The translations under genes were made by a program, and so were the position numbers. 64,000 bases of DNA from Castanea sativa (taxonomy: Eukaryota > Streptophyta > Magnoliopsida > Fagales > Fagaceae): the NCBI RefSeq assembly GCF_040712315.1, contig NC_134024.1:28945158-29009157 (forward strand), in the 5' to 3' direction. A model generated the notes under the pieces. That model made no database searches, was not told the origin of the DNA, and was given only the letters and a program-made list of their open reading frames with translations. Each line of letters opens with the position of its first letter. Positions within the stretch are counted from its first letter, which is position 1. Shown piece by piece: positions 23,063 to 37,357 of the stretch.

Positions 23063-23258
23063 AGTGAGTGTTTGGATCCAACTTATTCACGGCTGCGTTT
23101 TCTTCTTACGCGTTTTTTTTTTGTACGGGACCCACAAACTTTACCTTTCCGCAACTTTTTCATTAAAAATAGGTCACACGGTACTATTCACATATTTAAA
23201 AATTATTTTACTATAGTGTTTTCAGTTTTTAGCAATAAGTTCTATCCAAACGGACCCA
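23063..23258. mobile_element. MITE-like element with GTTTGGATCCAAC ends
   Basis: The left end GAGTGTTTGGATCCAAC and right end GTTCTATCCAAACGGACCC are imperfect inverse complements, typical of abundant short plant MITEs. It is about 200 bp with no coding potential and unclear target duplication. Confidence 0.55.
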
Positions 23259-23685
23259 TAGTGCATAATTTCGAAATAGTGCACCGATACTAAAATATTC
23301 AGTTCCAGTAGTCAATCTGGGATGGCCTCCTAAACAAAATTCAAAACCTGGGTCCAAATGTAATTGGAATGCAAGGTCAAAGTTAATTGAGAAATTTGGT
23401 ACTGGAAACCATTGTCTTGGTATAAAGCTCTCTTGAGATAGTGGAAATTTTTATACCTATTTGTTGTGTGTAACCAAATATTAGTGGGTATATGAAAATT
23501 ATAATTAGAAAATTATGATAATTTTTTTTTTCCGTTTATTGGTTTGATTAGAGGGATTTTTCAGTGTGCAAATTCAACTACGTACTAACCACTACTAACC
23601 ACCACTACTAACCTAACGCCAATAGCATCCATCTATTCTTCACTAGTACCGTACATTCATTATTCATGCTATCATTATCATCACT
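23259..23685. other. Spacer with no recognised feature
   Basis: Non-coding, AT-rich sequence; several short ACTACTAACC-type repeats precede the next element. Confidence 0.4.
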
Positions 23686-24002
23686 TAGGGATGGCAATGG
23701 GGCGAGGCGGGGCCGAAGGATAGGATCTTCGTCCCCGCCCCGCATGGTTTTGTCTTGCCCCATCCCCGCCCCGCCTAGCATGACGGGAAAAACTTTCTCA
23801 CCCCATCCCTGCCCCTTGGGGCCCCGCGAAGCCCCGCCTTGCCCCACCCCGTAAAAACTCTACTTTTTTTTTAATTTGCCCTACAATTACTACAATTTCA
23901 TTAATAAAAATATACTTGAAATTACAACTAAATTTATCCCATCAAATCATATCATTTTTTTAAAAAAATTGAATAATATATCCAAGCATTCAACAAGACA
24001 AT

Positions 24003-24042
<40 letters not shown>

Positions 24043-24339
24043 CATAGTATAACACACAACAAAATAAATGCAGAGAACCACATTGGGTAGAATATAAGCT
24101 AATATCAATATGTTATTTAAATAATATGGTTTTAGGGTATGAAAAATTTACAATTATAATCCTTAGCAACTCTGGCGGGGCGGGGGCGGGGTGGGTCTAA
24201 AAATTCTAAACCCATCCCCGCACTGCCCCGTGGTGCAGGTCTAAAATCTTGCCTCATCCCCGCCCCATCACATTTGCGGGGTAGGGAAAACCCGCATGGG
24301 GCGAAGCGAGGGAGGGGCGGGGCAAAATTGCCATCCTTG
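23686..24339. mobile_element. GC-rich-ended MITE, hAT type
   Basis: The ends TAGGGATGGCAATGGGGCG and the inverse ending GGGGCAAAATTGCCATCCTTG form long GC-rich terminal inverted repeats around an AT-rich core with an A run. A near-perfect 8-bp duplication (TCATCACT left, ACATCACT right; 23678-23685 and 24340-24347) flanks it. Both arms contain tandem CCCCGCCCC-like words that produce spurious proline- and glycine-rich open frames. Confidence 0.8.
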
Positions 24340-24719
24340 ACATCACTACTAATCACCACTGCCAATAGCATGCAAATTGTAATATATAAACATGCAATGT
24401 TTTTACCACTTTACCAAAAAAAAAATTAAGGTTAAACTTTGGAGATCTATTTTTCATGGGTTTTCTTTCACACCCTTGTTTTGAAATTCAGTGGGCAGAA
24501 ATTGTGATGAGAAGCCCACCCGATCTCAACCAAGTTACATTGAGACAATTTATAAACCGACATGAGCATAAGCAAGTCATGTTACGAAAAAAAAAAGGGC
24601 TAATTTACCTGTTCATTTTGTCTTGAACAAATGGATGATACAGGGTTAGGTATTTCTTTGCCAAAAAGAACAGAAAAGGCAGGGAGAGTTCTTCCAAATA
24701 TAGAATGCAAAAGAGGAAC
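24340..24719. other. Spacer upstream of NRAMP copy B
   Basis: No features recognised. The end of this stretch is where similarity with copy A upstream sequence begins. Confidence 0.4.
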
Positions 24720-25093
24720 ATATTAGCCAGGAGTGGAAGCATCATTCTTAGAATATCTTTTTGTTTTGTTTATTCTTAAATAGTAGACCTCTTCAAGACA
24801 GAAGGAAGTGAAATTTTTATTTCTGTACAAAGATTTTTTTTTTTTTAATTTTTTTAATTAATTTATTTTTTTTAAGAAAAGAAAAGAAGAAAGTGACATG
24901 TCCATGTTTGGCGATGAGGCTGGAGACAAGCTGGAGTTAGTGTAGAGTGACTGCTAAGCCGTCCTCAATTACCAAACATATTGCTTTATTCATGCCACAT
25001 TGAACTATAAATAATGGAGCTCCATTTGAAACTATCACATGCAGTAGTTAATCAAAGTCGAAAGAGCGAAACAGAGAGAGAGAGATAAAAAGA
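24720..25093 (+). promoter_or_regulatory. Promoter and 5' leader of NRAMP copy B
   Basis: TATAAATA at 25006-25013 lies about 80 bp before the ATG, so transcription should start near 25040. The region is shared with 10070-10375 before copy A, including the AAGCCGTCC block and the CACATGCAGT phrase around the expected start. A short GA tract precedes the ATG. No iron- or manganese-response element was identified with confidence. Confidence 0.7.
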
Positions 25094-28000
25094 ATGAGAA
25101 GCCAAGAACAACCGCAGCAAGTAAGTGATGTCGTACCATCATCTTCATCATGGGGTGGAGGGAGCAACCGTATAGCTGCCCTTAATCTAGAGGGAACCCT
25201 ACCCCCCAATATCACTGATAGTCCTCATCATAAACAGTTTGATCATCAGGATGAGGACTCTCAGATTTTTCTCACCACTTTTCGTGCTTTCTTAGCTATG
25301 CTATGCATTTTTCTATCTTTAAATTTCTTGGTTCTATATGTTTGGATAGATTATCTTGTTAGAATCAACATTTGAGTATATATGATTGATGTTCCAGAAA
25401 CCTGGGTGGAGAAAGTTCCTATCACATGTAGGTCCTGGATTCCTTGTCTCCTTAGCTTATCTTGACCCAGGCAATTGTGAGTCTCTTTCTGCCTCTCCCT
25501 CTGTCTCTATGTGTTTGTGTGCATGTGCGTGTATTTGACAAAGTAATGTCATTTTTACCATGTTGCAGTGGAAACTGATCTGCAGGCTGGAGCAAAACAC
25601 AGATTTGAGGTAAATCAAATAGAAAAAAGATGCAACTAGCTGTAACACGAAAAATTATGAAGAGAGAAAGTTGGCCTTTAACAAAAGTTTAGATATATTA
25701 TAGGTTTATTTTGAAACATTTTCTATGTAGTATTACTTTTACTCCTTATAGAAGTTTTAATTATATTACTTCTCTGTAAAAAGAGAGGAAATATTAAAAT
25801 TTTAGATTAATATAAGTTGAAATATTAATTTATTTCTTGAGTGAACTTACGCATATGATTTTTTTTATTTATTTTTTTGTTTTTAGTTTCAATTGCCGTC
25901 AAAACTTGAACAATAATGTCAAATTCTGAATGAATTGTTTCTTATATAAATTCATTTTACATGAATAATTAGTGAACCGTCTATAGATTAATATATGAAA
26001 AGAATTGTATTTATCCCATTAATACATGTAAATAAATTAATACTTTGACATAAATGTAAAGTTTTGTTGCAATGAAAAGTTAATGAAGAGTATTCATTTT
26101 CTTTTAGAATAAAGTGCACTTTTGACTCTTAAAGTTTGTAATTATTTTCATTTTGACCATTTTAATTTTAAATATTACATTTTGACTTTTCATATTGGAT
26201 TCAATCTTCATACTGGCCTCTTCAGTTTTTTTTTTTTTTTAAATTTTATTTTTGTTGAAAATTTTAAAAAGTAAAAGGCCAAACAGAAAACTGAATTAAA
26301 CATGGAGGATTAAAATAAAAATTTTGAAATAAAAATGATCAAAATGAAAATAACCCCAAACTTAAGATATATTGAATCAAATATTTTTTTTTTGAGAAAC
26401 TGAATCAAACATAAATGGCCCAAATAATTAGAAATTAGTTTACAAGAGAAATATTAAGCATGGTCGTGCTATTTGCTATTTTCAGCTACTGTGGGTGATA
26501 CCTTTTGGATTGATCTTTGCGCTCATAATTCAATCTCTGGCTGCAAATCTTGGTGTAAGCACTGGTAAGATGCACAAAAAACAAATTCTAGAACAAAATT
26601 CTAGAAGTTACTATAGTTTCTGCCTCAATTTTCTTCTTCTACTAGTAACGAATCAAGATAAGTTTTTGTTTACGTATTGCCACAGGCAAACACCTTTCAG
26701 AATTATGTAAGGCTGAGTACCCAAAATATGTGAAGTATTGCCTATGGTTGCTAGCAGAGGTTGCAGTCATAGCTGCTGACATACCAGAAGGTAAAACAAT
26801 AAAATTGACTTACAAAGACAAGTGATATCACTACCATATTATGTTGATGCATGCACTAGCCTCATCATTCTTGAATTATGCTCTCATCCATGTCTCCTTG
26901 ATCATATTGAAATTAAGGAAGAATAAAAATTTTCAATTTTTTCAATTTGTGGCAGTGATTGGAACAGCCTTTGCACTAAATATATTGTTCCACATTCCAA
27001 TTTGGACTGGAGTTCTCATCACTGGTTTGAGTACTCTCTTACTTCTTGGCCTACAGAGATACGGGGTAATTTATTTTATTGCCTATTTAAAATTTTCTGC
27101 TCCATTAATTATTTATTAAGAAATTTAATTGGGTGTTTAATTTTTATGCTCAACTATATATCCGTACTTTGTGTGATATTTTTATGCCAACTATCAATTA
27201 TCTACGTACATTTTTGGCTAGCTGTTAATTATTATTTTATTTTTAATTGAATCTAATATTTTTATGGCCAACTATTAACTACTACCTACGTTTTTTTTGG
27301 CCCTTTAATTTTTTTTAAAGAAATGTGTATAATATTATTATTCTCAACTATCCACTTACGGTATTCAGCAACAAAAAAAAATCTATTTACCCCACCAACC
27401 GAAATAATTAAAAAAAAAAAAAAACTACGTACGTTGTTTGACATATAGTTAGGTTTTATTACATAGTTTGCAAGAAGTACAGTTTGTTTATACACGGATA
27501 CAATGGGGAAGGTGGGGGGACTATTGACTCTGTCTCTAGCTTTTTGGAACCCTCTTTTAACAGGAAAATGACTTGGTCCAGTATTTTTGTACATTAAATT
27601 TATTGGGATATGAATTTATATTAAACATTTGTCACGTGTGATGTGTGTATTTCACAACTAGTTTACTGCACAAAAATACTATACCCAATTCTTATCCCTT
27701 AACATTTAATCAATGATGCATAATGCCCCTCTAAAATTTTGAATCCCTTCATAGTGATATTGTTTTTTAATCCTAATGATACTACACCCTCTGTTGCTAT
27801 CAAGTACTACTAGTCAAAAGTACTACTAGTCAAAAGAATTTTCACGTTATTTGACTCGAATGAAGCCTATTTATCTACCAAGTTGTGAATTAGTTGCTAA
27901 TAATGTATGCATTTTAACTGTTTGTTTGACTTTAGTTTTTACTCTCTTTTTTTCCCACTTTGTGTGGAGGATTGCATCATTGTTTTAGACTTTAAGTATT

Positions 28001-31000
28001 TTGTTTGCTTTTTTAATTTTTATTGCGTGGATAATGCCCTGTGTCTTTAGAATTGGCTGCTCCGTGATTCTTGCCGACTAAGTCAAACAAGTAAATTAGT
28101 ACACTAATTTTTTTTTTTTTTTTGAGAATGAATTAGTACACTAATTGATCTGTTGAAAACGATTTCTTATTTTGTGACACATTAGAATATAAATCTTAGC
28201 ATATTCTTTTCTTTATTTTTGGCAACTTAACTTGATAGTTGAAACCGAATTTTTATAATTATGAGAAATAAATAGATGCTTAGATTACCCTGACTTCAAG
28301 CAGATGCATAATCTCTTACACAACATGAGTCATTGAGATATGTGGAACTCTCACACTGTGAGCGAGTGAATTCTGCATGAGATACCTGCTCTTACTTTGT
28401 AGGAGAGATAGATAAAAATTTTCTTTTGTATTTCACTTTATTTTATGCTCCACCTAAAAAAAACAATCAAACAAATTATATATATAATTGGTGAAATATA
28501 AATTGAAACACTAAAAATCAAGGTCGACTTGATATTGGGATAATTTATCTTAAAAGGAATAAAACCATTACAAAATTGGGAGCTTTAGGCCTAGGTCTCA
28601 ACCGTTATGCATGCTACTCCTTGGAGTCAAAACGTTGACTTTCATGTTGCTTCCCGTTTTCCACTAGAGTTTTAATTCTTGTTAAAACATTTCTTGTTGG
28701 GTAGGTTAGGAAGCTAGAATTGCTGATAACAATACTGGTCTTCGTAATGGCTGCATGTTTCTTTGGAGAAATGGGTTATGTAAAGCCTCCAGCAGTTGCT
28801 GTGCTAAAGGGAATGTTTATACCCAAGCTCAGTGGCCAAGGAGCCACCAGGGATGCCATAGCACTTTTGGGTGCCCTTGTCATGCCGTACGTTATTTACT
28901 TCTTCATTAAATATATACCCTTTCATTATTTCATAACTATTTCTTTTCTTCCTTCTAATAATTAATTTGTGTTATACCTTATTATTTATTCCATTTCTTT
29001 TGATCAATAGGCACAATCTCTTTCTCCACTCGGCTCTTGTGCTATCCAGGAAAATACCAAATTCTGTCCATGGTATCAATGTAAGAACCTAGTGCTTACA
29101 AATTGCCCCTTTTAATTTTATTCAAAATTCAATTTAGTATATAACTTTTGATTTATTCAACTCACTCCAATAACATCCATTCATTTTCAATGCAGTCCTT
29201 TCGTTAGGATGGTAGCCAATTACATGTCCCAAAACAATGTAATTTTGGTATTTTCTTTTTAATTTCTAAAACGATCAACATCATTTTTAAGACACCTAGC
29301 AACACTGTTTGATAGAATTAGACAGAAAGACTACATTGAATCAAAGTATAAATTTTTTTACTAGTATGAATGTTTCAGAAGTTACAAGATTGAATTAAAA
29401 TTTTCGACAAATTAGAAGATGTAATCTGTAATTTAATCAAAAAACAAACTATATACAAATGAGCTCCAAACTCCAGTAATGATCATAATCATAGATTGTA
29501 AAACTAGTTTAATTTATTAAATTGTAGAGGACAGATAAATGCTTTCTTTATTTTCCAAAATAATTGCTTTTTTGCTAATGTGTCACAATGCTTGTGTTCT
29601 GCCTTGTCGTACTATATCACAGGATGCATGTCGATATTTCCTAATAGAGAGCGGATTCGCATTGTTTGTTGCATTTCTAATCAATGTTGCAATTGTCTCT
29701 GTATCGGGCACTGTTTGCTCAGCCAATAACATCTCAAATGAGACAACAAATCAATGCAATGATCTTAACCTCAACTCAGCCTCTTTCCTTCTCAAGGTTC
29801 AAATTTATATATGAAATTATTTTACATTAGAATAATGATAAAATAATTAAATTCAACAATATTTTTTTTAATTTAAACTTTTGGGACAAATAATAGTCTA
29901 TCAATTTGAATGCAATTAGAATGTTTATGCACAAGGTCTAACATAATTTTTTATTTTTATATATAATTTTATTGATTTATGTGTGTAGAATGTATTAGGT
30001 CGGTCAAGCTCAACCATTTATGCCATTGCATTACTAGCCTCAGGGCAAAGCTCCACCATCACAGGCACTTACGCAGGACAATTCATCATGCAGGTCTTGA
30101 AAATTAAAAATACAACATGCACACACAAACATATATGTTTATATCATATGAAGCTACCCTAATTAATTGGGATTAAATTTTAATTAATTTAAGGATGGTG
30201 TGGCTTTTATAGGGTTTCTTGGATCTTAAGATGAAAAAATGGATTAGAAACCTGATGACAAGGTGCATTGCCATTACACCTAGTCTTATTGTTTCCATTA
30301 TTGGAGGATCTAATGGTGCAGCCCGACTTATCATCATCGCATCGGTTTGTAACTTGTGATCTCTGGTATTTATATTTTTTAACATTGATACCTATGTTCA
30401 AACATAGGATAATAATTTAATGGGTCTTGCTTTGCAGATGATACTTTCATTTGAGCTTCCATTTGCTCTAATCCCCCTCCTAAAATTCAGTAGCAGTACC
30501 ACCAAGATGGGACCACACAAGAATTCAATATATGTAAGTTGTTTCCATACTTTTGTTTCCTTTTCTACTTTTGCTTTTAGATGACTAATTGAGGTACAAT
30601 CATTATAGTGGGTCTTGACTAGGGTGATAGGCTGAATTTATAAAGCCCATAAGTGCAATTCATATGTATAAAATTTAGGTGTTATATTTTAGATTCGTCA
30701 ATTAAATTCAATTATATGACTACATTGGTCAACATAGTATAAACAAAATTAACGACAATTAAATCTAGTTTATTAATCAATACAGTGACACGATTGAATT
30801 TAATTGAAAAACATAATTTAAAACATCTAGGTAACCACATCTAAGTTTAAAAGTATGAAATTAGATGCCCAAAGCAAGCAAAGCATTAAAGACAACAACT
30901 ACATTTTTGTTTCTCTTACACACAAAAGAAGAAAGAAAGAAAGAGTAAGGCAAACATCCTTTTATTATCTAAGCATCGAACAATTATGCCTGTAGGTTAT

Positions 31001-31337
31001 TGTGATCTCGTGGATCATAGGGATGGGAATCATTGGCATCAACATCTACTACCTAAGCACAGGCTTTGTCGGTTGGCTAATTCACAACAATTTACCAAAG
31101 GTTGCAAATGTGTTCGTTGGGCTCCTAGTGTTTCCCTTAATGCTCATCTATATCTTAGCAGTCATCTATCTTACCTTCCGAAAAGACATTGTTGTAACAT
31201 TTGTTGAGCCTGTAAAGCATGACCACCTAGTAGCCCAAAACAACATGGAACATGGGCTAGGCAATTCTTGTGAGGTGGGCGAGTTGGATCACATTCCTTA
31301 CAGAAAGGATTTGGCTAATATCCCACTACCAGAGTGA
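25094..31337 (+). CDS. NRAMP metal transporter, copy B (Nramp1/5-like), 13 exons
   Basis: Exons: 25094-25264, 25398-25476, 25569-25609, 26486-26564, 26686-26790, 26956-27065, 28705-28886, 29011-29080, 29623-29796, 29989-30093, 30213-30344, 30438-30533, 30996-31337. The joined frame is 561 codons, normal for plant NRAMPs, which carry divalent metals (Mn, Fe, Cd) with protons across membranes. Family marks: DPGN at the end of exon 2 (metal-binding TM1), MPH across the exon 7/8 junction (TM6), [13 protein letters not shown] in exon 10 (transport signature) and a [13 protein letters not shown] tail seen in Nramp1/5-like proteins. All inner junctions fit GT-AG and keep phase, except intron 1: its expected donor at 25265 is AT where copy A has GT. 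Unspliced, the frame stops at 25375. Exon 4 has PF where copies A and C have LI in TM2. This is the only copy with exons 7-13 complete; function is likely but unproven. Confidence 0.88.
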
Positions 31338-31404
31338 AGGGATTTTTTCTAGATCAAATGCAACAGCAGCCAAGCCAAGGTATAAGTTAGTGGTAGGGAG
31401 CTCC

Positions 31405-32790
31405 TATAAGGATATGCGCCTTTTAAATCCTATTGTATGATGTTATGTATGACATTATGTTATGATTAATAAAATTGTTTTGTTATTATTTAAAATAATG
31501 GTAACATGAATATTTGGACATTATCATATAGTCCATGAGATGCATAACATGTGATTTAGTCACAGTAGATATAAATCACAAGTTCTTTGTAAACTTAGAA
31601 TTTTAGTTCGTAATCGGTGATAAAATTGGGTATTTCATCTGCGAAGACTATAACATATCAACTAAGATGGTTTGTCTTGATTATGGAAGTGGGGAATTCT
31701 AGTTGACATGTTGATATGTTTTAAGAGTTAAGACATATTGAACTGGAACGTTGTGAGATTTATTATTCTACTAATGACTATCAAATGAATAATAAATCTC
31801 ACAACTTCTATTTATATGAATTCTCAATCCTGAGAGAATAATGAACCTGATCATGAAGTGTAGACTGTTTTGATATATCAGGAGTGAGATCTAAAGTCAC
31901 GATCAAAACCTCAGAATATTGGGCAGTCGCATTTAATGTTGATGGAACATATATTTTCAAGATGGAATTCATAATCTCTTAACAGAGATATAAAATATTC
32001 CCTTAAGATAAGTTTAATGGGCTTGGTTATTCAAAATGTTAGACCTAACTACTTTAGTAAGAAGTTACTAAAGTATATATTTGTGAAATTGGATTTTATA
32101 AATATGTGATGAATAACTTAAAGGATTAAACTGAGTACTCAAAGATTAAGATGTAGTAATCTTCAAAGTAGCAGTCAACATTCATGACTTTTTATTAATA
32201 TGAATATTTTAATAAAGGAGTTGCATATATAATAAAGTCTTGGGATATAATTTGTTAATAAGACCTAGAGTGCAATTATATTTATATAATGGTATTAAAT
32301 ATAATTAATGGTAACTTCAGACTTGTCAAGAGATGACATTTAGCCCAAGGTCCATTAGATCTAGAGTCTTATTTGTTCCCTTTTGGTCTCACTCTAAGCC
32401 ACATACTAAAGCTCAATTGGAATGGCCCAAAAGGCTAGTCCAATTAGATAATCAGTTAGATATAAGGAGAGAATCATACAGAATTTTGTGTGAAATGAAA
32501 TGGTGTGTATGTGAGTATAAGTCACTCTCTTATTCTCCCTTGAACACACACATATAAACTGATTGAGAGACCACACTTCTTGGACACAAATGGAATTAGA
32601 GTGAAGATTAAAAGTATTCCCAATAAGTACTTCTAATATTTGGTTTTGAATTTCACCGCACTAAGGTACACTCTCTTGTTCTTAAATTCTGAAATTTACA
32701 TAGTACATGTTATCAATTGCGAATGAAGTAAATCAGTTAATTTTTTGCTGCGTATGTTTTGTATGCGATACAAATTATGTTTTTCCAACA
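31405..32790 (+). mobile_element. Solo LTR in the 3' untranslated region of copy B
   Basis: A 5-bp duplication GCTCC flanks the stretch (31400-31404 and 32791-32795). The right end is TTTTTCCAACA and the left end is TATAAGGATATGCGCC, where TG has probably become TA. The interior has typical LTR text, with CACTCTCTT-type leader sequence near 32520-32560. No internal retroelement genes are present. It starts only 67 bp after the NRAMP stop codon. Confidence 0.65.
31468..31473 (+). terminator. Candidate poly(A) signal AATAAA inside the solo LTR
   Basis: AATAAA lies about 130 bp after the NRAMP stop codon but within the inserted LTR. If used, the transcript would end in element-derived sequence. 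Confidence 0.45.
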
Positions 32791-32795
32791 GCTCC

Positions 32796-33070
32796 AAGTT
32801 AAATGTGACTTCAACTTTCTTCGAGTTCATCTAAGGCTTTCCTCCTATGGAAACTGTATGTAATTTCGAACCACCTATTGTAGTTTCCATTATTTAATTG
32901 TAAGTTTATGTTGAACCTTTTAGTTTGCCTTTAATAAAATTCGACATTTCATAATAGCTATTTAGTCTCATGATAAATCATTGATAAACTTAAGTCTCCT
33001 TGTGATATAGGAGAATGCAGAGAGAAAATGGGAGAAATTTTAGAGATTTGATTTCAATAAGTCAGTCAAC
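32796..33070 (+). other. Probable original 3' untranslated region of copy B, displaced by the LTR
   Basis: Sequence after the right GCTCC duplication would have followed the stop codon directly before the LTR arrived. It holds an AATAAA at 32933-32938, a plausible original poly(A) signal. Homology to copy A intron 3 (copy C) starts at about 33076. Confidence 0.5.
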
Positions 33071-33352
33071 AAAGTATACTTCTGACCTTTAAAGTTTGAG
33101 ACTATCTTCATTTTGGCAATTTCTGTCCTATAAATTCATTTTGGCTTTTCATGTTTGACTTGGTTTTTCTATTGGCCCTCTAAGTTTCAAGTTTTTCATT
33201 CAAAATTAAATTTTGAAATGTAAATGACCAAAATAAAAACAACCCAAAACTTTAAAGAAAAAAATATACTGAAACATGAAGGCCAAACTAATTATAAATT
33301 ATTTACAAGAGAAACACTAAGCATATATGTTCGTGCTATTTTCTATTTTCAG

Positions 33353-34443
33353 CAACTATGGGTGATACTTATTGGGTTGATCTTTGCGCTCATAATTCAA
33401 TCGCTAGCTGCAAATCTTGGTGTAAGCACCGGTAAGATGCACAGCAAACAAATTCTAGACCAAAATAGCCAATTGATAAAAGCTATTATAGTTTCTTGCC
33501 CAATTTTGTTTCTACTAGTAATTAATCAAGCCAAGTATTTGTTTACTGTTTACATATCTCCACAGGAAAACACCTTCCAGAATTATGTAAGTTTGAGTAC
33601 CCAGAATATATGAAGTATTGCCAATGGTTGCTAGCCGAGGTTGCTGTCATAGCCGCTGACATATCCGAAGGTAAAACAATAAAATTGACTTCTTCTTTTT
33701 TCTTTTTCTTTTTTTTTTTTTAAATAATAATAAAATCCTTACCATTCATGCATGTAGTGGTCTTATTATTCTTGAATTTTCTGTTGGGTCATGTTGAGCC
33801 TAATTTGTGTTTTAACCTAGTTTGTGACCCAACCCAACATGAAAGCATGACAATTTTAAAAAGGAGAAAGTTCCATTTAACAAAATCTTGGCCAAGCAGG
33901 AAAAGCAGGAATTAGTGCTCTGAGGCTTAGTCCATGGCTGCCCCTAGGAAAAAAATTTGTCCCAATTTTAGCCCGTTTAGGATTTGCAATTTAGGTATTT
34001 ATTTGTTACTTCATTTTAGGGTTTTAATGTATTAATGACTGCTTCTTCTGTAATTTCTCTCTGATAGAGTAAACACACAACAATCTTGTGGTCATAGGAA
34101 AATTACCAAACCATGTAAATTTCTTATGTCATACAATTGCTTTTATTTGTTATTTTTCTTCTGTTTTTTGTCTCTCACAAATTTGGATATAGGTTGAATT
34201 CCCAACACTTTCCTCAACTATTTCTCATTGTTCATATTCAAATTAAGAGAAGAATAACACAGCAAATAAACAAGACAATATAGATAGCTTCATTAATAAA
34301 TAACTTTCTAATTTTTTTTTTTATTTGTGGCAGTAATTGGGACAGCCTTTGCACTAAATATACTGTTTCACTTGCCAGTCTGGACTGGAGTTCTCCTCAC
34401 TGGTTTAATCACTCTCTTACTTCTTAGCCTGCAAAGATACAGA
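33353..34443 (+). pseudogene. NRAMP copy C, exons 4-6 only
   Basis: Exons at 33353-33431, 33566-33670 and 34334-34443 have exactly the lengths and phases of exons 4, 5 and 6 of copy B. All splice sites among them are GT-AG and no stop codon interrupts them. Exons 1-3 and 7-13 are absent: similarity starts in the middle of intron 3 (33076, matching 15290 in copy A) and continues into a very long intron 6. It is closer to copy A than to copy B in exons and introns. It has no start codon or promoter of its own and lacks both the DPGN and MPH motifs, so it cannot encode a transporter. Read-through transcripts from copy B could include its exons (inference). Confidence 0.88.
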
Positions 34444-34915
34444 GTAATTTATTCATTATTTAAAATTTCTAGGGCATAATTTAAGAATCTTTTCTGCTTC
34501 TTTACTTGTGTATGAAATTTGGGTGGTTAATTTTTATGCTCTACTATATGTCCACATACTTTGTATTCTATATTTATCCCAACTATCCATTACCTACGTA
34601 TGTTTTTGTCTAGCCGTTATTGTTCTCCTTTTTTATTTTTTATAATACATTCAGTCTAATATTCTTATGGCCAACTATCAACTACTACTACTACGTAAGT
34701 TTTTGGCCATTTTTTTTAAAAATTTTTTTTAAAGAAATGTGTATAATATTTTTATGCTCAACTATCTACTTAGACCATTCAAAAAAAAAAAAAAAAACTA
34801 CTTAAGTTGTGTGATGTATAGTTACATTTTATTTCATAGTTTGTGACCTGTAAGTAATCGGATTCATATAAACAATGGGAAAGAATGGGTATGGACTCGA
34901 TCGCAGGCTTTTGAA

Positions 34916-36503
<1,588 letters not shown>

Positions 36504-36700
36504 CTTTTGAATCCATTCACACTACAAATTTTATATCTATTTTATTTTTTAATCCTAGTGATAGTTTAATAATTTTATAAAGTTAAAAATCTTAAAATTG
36601 AATATAGTATAACCTCTGTGACTATCAAATGCAAGTCAAAACAATTCACACTAATTGAATCGAACGAAACACCTTCATTCCCCGAAGTTGTGAATTAATA

Positions 36701-36748
<48 letters not shown>

Positions 36749-37068
36749 GTCCAGTTGATGTGTTCCCTTAGAGCATTTTAGCAATGTAGCTAAATAGCTA
36801 TTTTAGCTACACCAAAACACAAAAAAGATGGTTGCAGCAATGGAGCTAAAGTTAAAAATTTTAGCTTCTCAACTACAGTGCACAACTAAAGATAGTTGTG
36901 CACTGTAGCCCAAAAAAAAAAAAAAAAGTTGCGTTCACACTGATCAGAATATTTTAATATTATTTTTCTTCTTCTTTTCTTCTCTCCTCTTTCCCATTTC
37001 TGCCTGTTGCTCCTCTCTACTCAGTCCTCACCCTCTTCGTTTTTGCCCATTGCCGCTGACCAAGCCCC

Positions 37069-37296
37069 TAACACAACACCGACATTATTTGATTCCAAAT
37101 TCAGAGCAATGCCTATTGTACCCTCTTCAAATTCTACTAATTCACCCGCCATTACATCATCAAGACCATAAATACGGGCAATGTTGTCGCCTACTTGAAG
37201 TACAGTACCGGTATTTACAACCTTTACTTCTGTATTATATTGCTCAATACGTTCCCCAATAATATTACTAATTTCATCCGTTCAAAGGGTTACCAT
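37069..37296 (-). pseudogene. Plastid atpA 5' fragment in nucleus, copy 1
   Basis: The first 76 codons of the plastid ATP synthase alpha subunit (CF1, thylakoid ATP synthase), reading down from 37296. The phrase [10 protein letters not shown], and the [20 protein letters not shown] block are clear. Codon 5 is TGA where copy 2 has CGA, a CpG deamination-type change, so the frame is dead from the start. The fragment is cut by the nuclear junction near 37069. The real protein has about 507 residues. It has no nuclear promoter or transit peptide. Confidence 0.93.
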
Positions 37297-37357
37297 GAGT
37301 ATTTCTTAATTCTTTTTTGGAAAAAAAAATTAATGCCTACAGTAGACAGTAGAAGGA

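Noticed and set aside
23608..23854. Overlapping glycine/proline-rich frames on both strands
   Set aside because: They fall in the GC-rich arm of the MITE at 23686-24339 and reflect CCCCGCCCC words.
33353..34443. Copy C as a functional short NRAMP gene
   Set aside because: Exons 4-6 are open but lack start codon, DPGN and MPH motifs and all later helices.
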